64,000 bases of DNA from Clostridia bacterium (lineage in GTDB: Bacteria; Bacillota; Clostridia; Lachnospirales; Anaerotignaceae): NCBI GenBank assembly GCA_910575055.1, contig CAJTDC010000003.1:1-64000 (forward strand), written 5' to 3'. Below are positions 57,878 through 64,000 of the stretch, piece after piece. The translations under genes and the position numbers were made by a program. Positions within the stretch are counted from its first letter, which is position 1. Each line of letters opens with the position of its first letter. Under the pieces are notes generated by a model. The model had not been told where the DNA came from and did no database searches. It worked only from the letters and a program-made list of their open reading frames with translations.

Positions 57878-59392
57878 TTATTTCTCTAATGGTTTCATAG
57901 CAGGGAAAAGTAATACATCACGTATAGAAACAGCTTCTGTCAAAAGCATTACCATTCTATCAATGCCAATACCTAAACCACCTGTTGGAGGCATACCATA
58001 TTCTAATGCAGTAATAAAATCATTGTCAATCATATTAGCTTCTTCATCACCAGCGGCACGAAGTGCTTCTTGTTTTAAAAATCTTTCTTTTTGGTCAATA
58101 GGGTCATTTAATTCAGAATAAGCATTACCATATTCTCTACCTACAATAAATAATTCAAAACGTTCTGTAAAGCCAGCTTTGTCTGCTTTTTTCTTACTCA
58201 ATGGAGAAATTTCTATTGGATAATCAATTATAAATGTAGGTTGTATTAAATTCTTTTCCACATATTCCTCAAAGAAGAAACTTAATATATCTCCTTTTTC
58301 GTGTCTATCTTCAAATGCAATGTTATGTTCTTTTGCCAATTTTTTTGCTTCTTCTGTATTTTCCACTTGATCGAAATCTATTCCAGAGTATTGTTTTACT
58401 GCTTCTGTCATAGTAATACGTGCAAATTTTTGCCCTAAATCTAAATGATGTCCACCATATTGTATTTTTGTTGTGCCTAATACATTTTTTGCTACAGTAC
58501 GAAACAAATCTTCTGTCAAATCCATCATACCTTCATAATCTGTAAATGCTTGATATACTTCAAGAAGTGTAAATTCTGGATTGTGACGAATAGAAATACC
58601 TTCATTACGAAATACTCTACCAATTTCATATACTCTTTCAAAACCACCTACAATTAAACGTTTTAAAGGCAATTCTAATGCAATACGTAAATACATATCA
58701 ATATCCATAGCATTATGATGTGTAATAAAAGGACGTGCAGCAGCTCCTCCAGAAATAGACTGTAATACAGGTGTTTCTACTTCTAAAAATCCTCTGTTAT
58801 CTAAGAAATTTCTAATTTCTTTTATAATAGCAGAACGTTTCATAAAAGTATCTTTTACTTCTGGATTAACAATTAAATCAATATATCTTTGACGATAACG
58901 TAGTTCCTGGTCTTTTAAGCCGTGAAATTTTTCAGGCAATACTTGTAAACTTTTTGAAAGAAGTGTTACTTCTTTTGCGTGAACAGAAATTTCGCCTGTT
59001 TTTGTTTTAAATACAAATCCTTTGATACCTACAATATCACCTATATCAAATTTTTTAAAAGCAGCATAATTTTCATCACCTATATCATTTCTACTAACAT
59101 AAGATTGTATTGTGCCATTTCTATCTTGTATATTACAAAAGGACGCTTTTCCCATAACTCTTTTTGACATCAAACGACCAGCAATGGCAACATCTTGGTT
59201 TTCTAATGTTTCAAACTCTTTTTTTATTTCATCGCTATGTTTTGTTACATCAAATTTTGTTTGTTCAAAAGGATTTTGCCCTTCTGACTGTAATTGTGCT
59301 AATTTTTCTCTACGAATTCTAATTTGTTCTGTCAGCTCTTGTTGTGTCAATTCTGGTTGCTCTGATTGTATTTGTTTTGTATTATCTGCCAC
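57878..59392 (-). CDS. lysS: Lysyl-tRNA synthetase, class II
   Basis: 504 residues. OB-fold anticodon-binding domain at about 60-165 ([16 protein letters not shown]), class II motif 2 in [15 protein letters not shown] and motif 3 [14 protein letters not shown]. Charges tRNA-Lys. GTG start with AAGGAGG upstream. Directly follows greA in the same operon. Confidence 0.97.
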   Translation of the reverse strand: MADNTKQIQSEQPELTQQELTEQIRIRREKLAQLQSEGQNPFEQTKFDVTKHSDEIKKEFETLENQDVAIAGRLMSKRVMGKASFCNIQDRNGTIQSYVSRNDIGDENYAAFKKFDIGDIVGIKGFVFKTKTGEISVHAKEVTLLSKSLQVLPEKFHGLKDQELRYRQRYIDLIVNPEVKDTFMKRSAIIKEIRNFLDNRGFLEVETPVLQSISGGAAARPFITHHNAMDIDMYLRIALELPLKRLIVGGFERVYEIGRVFRNEGISIRHNPEFTLLEVYQAFTDYEGMMDLTEDLFRTVAKNVLGTTKIQYGGHHLDLGQKFARITMTEAVKQYSGIDFDQVENTEEAKKLAKEHNIAFEDRHEKGDILSFFFEEYVEKNLIQPTFIIDYPIEISPLSKKKADKAGFTERFELFIVGREYGNAYSELNDPIDQKERFLKQEALRAAGDEEANMIDNDFITALEYGMPPTGGLGIGIDRMVMLLTEAVSIRDVLLFPAMKPLEK

Positions 59393-59429
59393 GATAATTG
59401 CCTCCTTTTGTTTATTACTTCATTGTATT

Positions 59430-59906
59430 TTATTTCTTGATTTCATCTATGCGAAATTTTAATTCCCCTGAAGGGGTTTCTATAGTAACGATTTCTCCTA
59501 ATTTGTGTCCAATTAATCCCAAACCAACAGGGGACTCATTAGAAATTTTACCATTCATAGGGTCTGCTTCAGCAGAGCCAACAATAGAATATTCTACTTC
59601 TTCTTCAAATTCAAAGTCATATAATTTTACAGTAGAACCAACACTAACAATGTCATTATTTACTTCATCATCATCTATTACTTCCGCATTGCGAAGCATT
59701 TTTTCTAATACCACAATTCTAGACTCAATTTCTGCTTGTTCTTCTTTTGCTGCATCATATTCTGCATTTTCAGACAAATCTCCTTGTCCTCTTGCTTCTT
59801 TAATTTTTTCTGCAACTTCTTTTCTACGAACAGTTTTTAAATTTTCTAGCTCATTTTCCATTTTTGTAAGACCTTCATAGGTCAATATTACCTTTTTTTC
59901 TGCCAT
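59430..59906 (-). CDS. greA: Transcription elongation factor GreA
   Basis: 158 residues. N-terminal coiled coil with [20 protein letters not shown] and [13 protein letters not shown], which enters the RNA polymerase channel and triggers cleavage of backtracked RNA; C-terminal FKBP-like domain with [27 protein letters not shown] before the ATG. greA-lysS is a common clostridial pair. Confidence 0.97.
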   Translation of the reverse strand: MAEKKVILTYEGLTKMENELENLKTVRRKEVAEKIKEARGQGDLSENAEYDAAKEEQAEIESRIVVLEKMLRNAEVIDDDEVNNDIVSVGSTVKLYDFEFEEEVEYSIVGSAEADPMNGKISNESPVGLGLIGHKLGEIVTIETPSGELKFRIDEIKK

Positions 59907-59978
59907 AGCGACACACTCCTTTATATCTATAGTAAATATTTCAGCAATACTGAAAAAGATTTTATTTATTTGAAAAAG

Positions 59979-60006
59979 AGGCAGGTATACACCTGCCTGT
60001 TTTTTA
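59979..60006. terminator. Terminator
   Basis: Perfect AGGCAGGT / ACCTGCCT stem with a 4-nt loop, A residues on one side and T residues on the other. Serves the minus-strand gene at 60079. Confidence 0.85.
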
Positions 60007-60078
60007 CGGTAAAATTATACTCCACTACTTAATTATTGTCAATCATTTTCAGCATTCAAAAATACAATAAACTATTTT

Positions 60079-60996
60079 TTATGTTCGTTTTTCAAAACAA
60101 GTAAATCCTGTTACTGTAATTTTTTTCTGTTGTAATAAATTTTTGATTTCTTCCACAGATTGCTGATGATAGTCATAATATAAAAAATGATGAAAATGAT
60201 TTTCTGTTATACAAAATATTGCTTCTAATTGTTTAGAATAGTATGTATTGTTTTGCCATTTTAATAATAATCCATCTGAAAGTAATAAATCATTTCGGCG
60301 TGACAATAAACGCTGCATTTTTGGCTTGTTTTGTACTATATCAAAATAAAAAGCATTTTTTTGTATTTTATAATCGTAATTGTCCATAGCATTAGAACAA
60401 TTTATTATAACGTTAAATGTTTCAAACAATTTATTTTTTTCTCCAGTAAAAATTTCTAAACACAAGCCGTAATTTTCGTAAATTTGTTCTGCTTTTTTTG
60501 TAAAATATTGTTGTCTATTGGTATAAATAGAAAGATAATTCACATGAGGGTGCAATATATCTAATACTAAATTTGTAATAGAATTTTCTCCATCTACAAT
60601 TAAAAATCTACTTTCTTGTAATGTTTTGTATTGTCTTTTTATTGCTTTTTGTGCTGCTTGTAATACTAAAAAGCTATTTAAAATAGTTCCATAACATATT
60701 TTTATATTATCAGGTGGTATTATATTACAGTTAGTTAATAATACAATAACATCTTTTTGTTCTAGCAGTAATAAAAGTTTTTCTATTTGTTTTTTTTGTT
60801 TTTCTGTTTGCTGTTCCAAGTTCTGATAAAGTTTTACTTTATATCCTTCTACATTTGCTAATTTCATTTCTTCTATATAAAAAGGGTGATATTGTAATAA
60901 ATACCAATTTAATATAGAATGAGGTAATTTTAATAAAATTTTATGTACACCAAAATCCTCTTTTTTTGCAGAGAATTGTATTTCTGCAAATTTCAT
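60079..60996 (-). CDS. Hypothetical protein, Rossmann-like
   Basis: About 305 residues, soluble. A central segment SRFLIVDGENSITNLVLDIL followed by VNYLSIYTNRQQYF and VIINCSNAMD reads like a strand-helix-strand dinucleotide fold with the GxGxxG partly lost (G-E-N-S), so cofactor binding is doubtful. Similar to no family I can name. ATG at 60996 has AAGGA 10 nt upstream; the GTG at 61005 is too close to it. Monocistronic. Confidence 0.55.
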   Translation of the reverse strand: MKFAEIQFSAKKEDFGVHKILLKLPHSILNWYLLQYHPFYIEEMKLANVEGYKVKLYQNLEQQTEKQKKQIEKLLLLLEQKDVIVLLTNCNIIPPDNIKICYGTILNSFLVLQAAQKAIKRQYKTLQESRFLIVDGENSITNLVLDILHPHVNYLSIYTNRQQYFTKKAEQIYENYGLCLEIFTGEKNKLFETFNVIINCSNAMDNYDYKIQKNAFYFDIVQNKPKMQRLLSRRNDLLLSDGLLLKWQNNTYYSKQLEAIFCITENHFHHFLYYDYHQQSVEEIKNLLQQKKITVTGFTCFEKRT

Positions 60997-61136
60997 AACT
61001 ATCACATCCTTATTATAATTTATATTATATTTATTCTTTTGTTACAAAAGAGATACATTTTTTAGAAAGATTTCCCTTTTTATAAATAGTATGTTATAAT
61101 GAAAAAAAAGCAACAGAAAGGAAAGAAGGGGGATTT

Positions 61137-61739
61137 ATGTATCAAAATGTAAAAAATAAAATATTTTTTTTAATTGTATTAATAATGTTGTTATGCACTA
61201 CAGTTATAGCGTTTGCATCAGAACAAAAAGGGTATTTATTACCAGAACAAAGTATTATGATAGATAGAAGTGATATTTTTGTTACAGTATTAAATGATAG
61301 TTTATTAGAAGGCTATGCGATAGAAGATGGATTACAATTACCTTTGTTAATTAATTTTCGTCCAGTAGAAACAGCAGAAGATACATTGTTGTATCAAGGA
61401 GAATGGGGTGCAGCAAAAATGGCGATATTTGCAGATAAACAGACACAACGTTTACAGTCTGTAGCATTGATATTGCCTAGAGATTATGTTTTGAATGGAT
61501 ATCATCAGGGAGGATTGGATTATTTTGCTAGCATAGGCATATTAGCAGGATTTTTTAATGGGGCAAATGCCAATGGTATAGATGGCACATTGTTAAGACA
61601 AGCACTTGACTTTTTTGATTTTGATTTTTATACATTACAATCACAGCAATGTACTATAGGAAATTTAAACTATTATTATGAGGTAGGAGCAGGTTCTATT
61701 ACATTTATGATTACAGGTGTTCCACAAACAATACAATAG
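61137..61739 (+). CDS. Exported protein of unknown function
   Basis: 200 residues with a signal peptide (helix IFFLIVLIMLLCTTVIA, likely cut after AFA at residue 27). The mature part of about 170 residues is beta-rich with two Gly-rich turns (YHQGGLDYFASIGILAG, FFNGANANGIDG) and no catalytic motif I recognise. GAAGGGGG before the ATG. Divergent from the gene at 60079 and ends at a strong terminator. Confidence 0.6.
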   Translation: MYQNVKNKIFFLIVLIMLLCTTVIAFASEQKGYLLPEQSIMIDRSDIFVTVLNDSLLEGYAIEDGLQLPLLINFRPVETAEDTLLYQGEWGAAKMAIFADKQTQRLQSVALILPRDYVLNGYHQGGLDYFASIGILAGFFNGANANGIDGTLLRQALDFFDFDFYTLQSQQCTIGNLNYYYEVGAGSITFMITGVPQTIQ

Positions 61740-61752
61740 ATAAAATAATAAT

Positions 61753-61790
61753 AAAAAGAGCAGTACTTTATGTACCTGCTCTTTTTTTTT
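61753..61790 (+). terminator. Terminator
   Basis: AGAGCAG...TAC / GTAC...CTGCTCT stem followed by ten T residues. Confidence 0.85.
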
Positions 61791-61842
61791 AAGCATAATT
61801 TACCAAAATTTTGATTATACTATCAATAAGGAGGAATGTCCC

Positions 61843-62076
61843 ATGGAAAGCCTAAAACAACATTTAACACAAGAAGGAGAAGAAATACTAGAAGTCATAG
61901 AAGAAATTAAACAAAAATTAGAAGAAGCAAGAAAACATTTTGACCAAGCTACAGATGATACTTTAATTGATTGCTATATTTATGAAATGAATGCACTATA
62001 TAAAAAATATGAATATTTTTTGAAAATGGCAAAGGAAACTGGTTTAATTGCTATAGGATATGAAAAAATTAGTTGA
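61843..62076 (+). CDS. yaaL: DUF2508 (YaaL-like) protein
   Basis: 77 residues, helical: VIEEIKQKLEEARKHFDQAT, then IDCYIYEMNALYKKYEYFLK. Matches the small YaaL/DUF2508 family found between recR and bofA in Bacillus. AAGGAGG before the ATG. Here bofA follows, but recR is not upstream in this window. Confidence 0.75.
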   Translation: MESLKQHLTQEGEEILEVIEEIKQKLEEARKHFDQATDDTLIDCYIYEMNALYKKYEYFLKMAKETGLIAIGYEKIS

Positions 62077-62086
62077 TAGAAATATT

Positions 62087-62113
62087 CAGCGTACTAAGTA
62101 ATTTAGTACGCTG
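62087..62113. repeat. Stem-loop between yaaL and bofA
   Basis: Perfect 11-bp stem CAGCGTACTAA / TTAGTACGCTG with a 5-nt loop; no good T-run on either strand, so processing or partial termination is more likely than full termination. Confidence 0.5.
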
Positions 62114-62195
62114 ATAAAAAATTACATTTTTTTACTTTTTACTTTTTTGTTTTTAATAGGCTTTTTATATTATGTATAGAAAAGGAGGAAAATAT

Positions 62196-62444
62196 ATGGA
62201 TTCCACACAAATTATTACTGCTATGATTTTTTCTTGTTTAGGATTAATGACACTAATTATATTATCTAAACCAATTAAATTTTTACTAAAAACGGTTGTG
62301 AATGCTGGTATTGGTTGTATTGCCATTTTATTATTACATACCATAGGATTTCCTATAGGGATTAATTATATGACTGTATTATTTACAGGGCTTTTAGGTA
62401 TACCTGGAATTGCAGGACTTTTATTGCTTTGTGTACTGTTATAA
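62196..62444 (+). CDS. bofA: BofA, inhibitor of pro-sigma-K processing
   Basis: 82 residues from the ATG at 62196, with AAGGAGG 7 nt upstream (the frame opens at 62172). Two or three hydrophobic helices; the BofA core is VVNAGIGCIAILLLHTIGFP followed by IGINYMTVLFTGLLGIPGIA. In sporulating cells BofA holds the intramembrane protease SpoIVFB inactive. Its presence supports an endospore former. Confidence 0.88.
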   Translation: MDSTQIITAMIFSCLGLMTLIILSKPIKFLLKTVVNAGIGCIAILLLHTIGFPIGINYMTVLFTGLLGIPGIAGLLLLCVLL

Positions 62445-62530
62445 AATTAAGACTATAGTTAAATTGTGACATATTTTTATATAAAATAATAATATTATGA
62501 AAAAAATATTTCATATTTTTTAAAAATATA

Positions 62531-62712
62531 TTGACGAAATGAAAAATTAGTGTTATCATAATCACATACAAAAAATGTGAAAAATAATATAAAGTCTTTT
62601 CACAAATTTGTTAATCTTTTTGAAATGTTTATATGAATAAGGATACCCCAATTCTTATTCAAAAAAAAGAAACTCATTGGAATTTTCCCTTGTTCCGATG
62701 AGTTTCTTTTTT
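62531..62712 (+). promoter_or_regulatory. Promoter and hairpin-rich leader with terminator before the rhomboid gene
   Basis: TTGACG (62531-62536), 17-nt spacer, TATCAT (62554-62559). The leader then shows GTGAAAA / TTTTCAC, GAATAAG (62635-62641) / CTTATTC (62654-62660) and a terminator AAAGAAACTCATTGGAA / TTCCGATGAGTTTCTTT plus T run (62667-62712) that ends at the Shine-Dalgarno. This is the plan of an attenuated leader; no known riboswitch core was recognised. Confidence 0.55.
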
Positions 62713-62724
62713 GAAAGGAGTTTT

Positions 62725-63828
62725 ATGTATTATACTATTTTGCAGAATTTTGTAAAAAAACTTATTGAAAATGAATTTGAGTTAGTTACTACACTTTATG
62801 CAACAGAAACACAACAATATAATAAAGTTATTCTTTTAAAACAGCAAAATCCTATATTATATGTTGTATCAATTATAAATGGAGAAAAGATTGAGTTACA
62901 AGATTATGAAATATTTATGAATAAATATTTACAACAGTTACAAAACTCTTTAACATTATATCATTGTTCTAAAATTATTGCTTTAACAGTTGTAATAGGA
63001 GAGTTTTCACAACAAACAACACAAAAGAATAGTTTTGATATGGCACAAGTAATTCATTTTGTAAATCAAAAAGAATTACTTGTAGAGGAAGGGTGTTTCC
63101 ACGCTTGGTGGTATGTTTCTTATGCAAGAAAAACAATAGAAATGCAAAAGAGTCAACCTCAAAATATATTACATATAAGACAAATGATATTAGATTGTTT
63201 AGAAAATAAAGAACAAAGTCATAATAATTTGTATGAAATGGTAATGCAAACAAAACAAAAAAATGCTTTTTCATTAAAAAGCAATAATATATTATTCACA
63301 TTTCATTTATTATGTATTAATGTTTTTTTATTTTTAGGTATGATTTTATTAGGGCTGAAACAAAATGCAATAATGTCATTTGGCGTAGAATATCATACTA
63401 TTTTTGATATGCACCAATATTATCGTATCATTACTTATTGCTTTATTCATACAAATATAGTGCACTTAATACAAAATAGTGTTTATCTGTATTATTTTGG
63501 TATGCACACAGAACTATTATATGGTAAAATAAAAATGGCTATCATTTACTTTTTTTCTGCAATAGGAAGTGCTATATTAAGTGCTTTATGTAATGATGCA
63601 ATTTCTGTAGGGGCATCGGGAGCAATATTTGGTTTAATTGGAGCTGTATTTGTATACAGTTATTGTCATGGCAAAAAGAGTGTAGGTATGAATTATATGA
63701 CATTACTGCTTTTGGTTGTTATTGCTTTATTGTCAGGATTGCTACAACAAAATGTAGATTATTTTGGACATTTTGGTGGATTTATTATAGGAAGTCTGGT
63801 ATCATTTATTATATTGAAGTATGATTAA
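62725..63828 (+). CDS. Rhomboid-family intramembrane serine protease
   Basis: About 367 residues. An N-terminal soluble part of about 190 residues (GluP-like layout), then seven membrane helices. Catalytic Ser about 298 in VGASGAIFGLIGA and His about 349 in YFGHFGGFIIGS; the first helices carry the HTNIVHLIQNSVYL loop. ATG at 62725 follows AAAGGAG by 4 nt; the frame is open from 62677 but that part is the leader hairpin. Substrates unknown. Confidence 0.92.
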   Translation: MYYTILQNFVKKLIENEFELVTTLYATETQQYNKVILLKQQNPILYVVSIINGEKIELQDYEIFMNKYLQQLQNSLTLYHCSKIIALTVVIGEFSQQTTQKNSFDMAQVIHFVNQKELLVEEGCFHAWWYVSYARKTIEMQKSQPQNILHIRQMILDCLENKEQSHNNLYEMVMQTKQKNAFSLKSNNILFTFHLLCINVFLFLGMILLGLKQNAIMSFGVEYHTIFDMHQYYRIITYCFIHTNIVHLIQNSVYLYYFGMHTELLYGKIKMAIIYFFSAIGSAILSALCNDAISVGASGAIFGLIGAVFVYSYCHGKKSVGMNYMTLLLLVVIALLSGLLQQNVDYFGHFGGFIIGSLVSFIILKYD

Positions 63829-63857
63829 CAAAAAAAACGTTTTATTTACAATATTTC

Positions 63858-63886
63858 TGTGGATAACTCTGTGGATATGTGGATAA
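63858..63886. promoter_or_regulatory. Cluster of three DnaA-box-like sites
   Basis: TGTGGATAA (63858), TGTGGATAT (63870) and TGTGGATAA (63878), all on one strand; reversed, these are TTATCCACA-type DnaA boxes. They lie between the rhomboid gene and the next start, in the promoter of the latter. Without dnaA or rpmH nearby this is more likely a DnaA-regulated promoter or titration site than the origin. Confidence 0.6.
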
Positions 63887-63920
63887 CTCGTGTATTGTGT
63901 GTATAAAAGGAGTGAGAAAA

Positions 63921-64000
63921 GTGGAAGAAATGGAAAAATTGCAGCAGAAAATAACAACAGAAGTATTACAATCAGATTATGCAGAGAAGAAAATTGTTTT
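63921..64000 (+). CDS. Start of an unidentified gene, cut by the window end
   Basis: GTG at 63921 with AAAAGGAG upstream; the first 26 residues read MEEMEKLQQKITTEVLQSDY then AEKKIV. Too short to identify. The three DnaA-box-like sites lie in its upstream region. Confidence 0.5.
   Translation, partial: MEEMEKLQQKITTEVLQSDYAEKKIV

Noticed and set aside
63858-63886. DnaA boxes as the chromosomal origin
   Set aside because: Only three sites, no dnaA, dnaN or rpmH nearby, and the flanking genes (rhomboid, bofA) are not origin-linked as a rule.

Overview
The window looks like chromosomal DNA of a low-GC, endospore-forming, motile anaerobic Firmicute, most likely from the Lachnospirales/Clostridia. 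Supporting points are the very A/T-rich intergenic DNA, strong AGGAGG ribosome binding sites, two T-box leaders, an FMN riboswitch driving an ECF-type riboflavin transporter, a bofA sporulation gene, a yjfB motility gene with a sigma-28-like promoter, and a PotA variant with an insertion in its C-terminal domain. Species cannot be fixed from sequence alone. Most of the window is ordinary core gene content. No rRNA, tRNA, CRISPR array, prophage or intact transposase gene was seen.

Layout. 1-900: A/T-rich DNA with a frameshifted IS1-type InsA remnant. 907-4634 (minus): one tight operon secC-protein, tsaC, rpiB, upp, wecA/tagO. 4.9-7.2 kb: a Usp-like protein and pyrG with a hairpin in its leader. 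7.5-11.4 kb (plus): a redox-type Cys protein, FMN riboswitch-ribU, ddl-murI. 11495-12390: an 896-bp footprint of a transposon-like cassette (8-bp direct repeats, ISL3-like ends, no transposase) carrying a GC-richer SUKH/SMI1 gene. 12.6-18.6 kb: an M23 hydrolase, cysK, a sigma-28-type promoter with an uncharacterised gene, an EamA exporter with a 22-codon leader ORF, a LysR regulator, and yjfB with its own sigma-28-type promoter. 18.6-23.5 kb (minus): xre-potABCD polyamine uptake operon.

23.7-29.2 kb: T-box-ilvB1-ilvN1, an aminotransferase, and a cysteine desulfidase. 29.3-33.8 kb: a Syd (SUKH-2) protein, membrane proteins including TraX, a DUF4272 protein, an unknown protein and a cysteine hydrolase. 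33.9-34.6 kb: no gene, but a consensus promoter, long-range RNA helices and a strong terminator that together define a probable large structured non-coding RNA of about 650 nt. 35.0-36.9 kb: a DUF4914 P-loop protein. 37.0-42.4 kb: a second T-box followed by ilvB2-ilvN2-ilvC-ilvD.

43.0-48.0 kb: a three-gene signalling module, namely a hybrid histidine kinase with two receiver domains, a REC/HD-GYP/GGDEF cyclic-di-GMP enzyme, and a separate Hpt protein. 48.2-56.8 kb: a stress cluster of yceG, telA, a PMCA-type Ca2+ ATPase, three TerD paralogues and an AIM24-like protein. 56.9-64 kb: a TipA-type MerR regulator, greA-lysS, two unknown proteins, yaaL-bofA, a rhomboid protease with a hairpin-rich leader, three tandem DnaA-box-like sites and the start of a partial gene.

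The most rewarding items are the large structured RNA, the transposase-less SUKH cassette with exact target duplications, the uncharacterised gene sharing a sigma-28-type promoter pattern with yjfB, the PotA insertion, and the yceG/telA/TerD/Ca2+ pump cluster.
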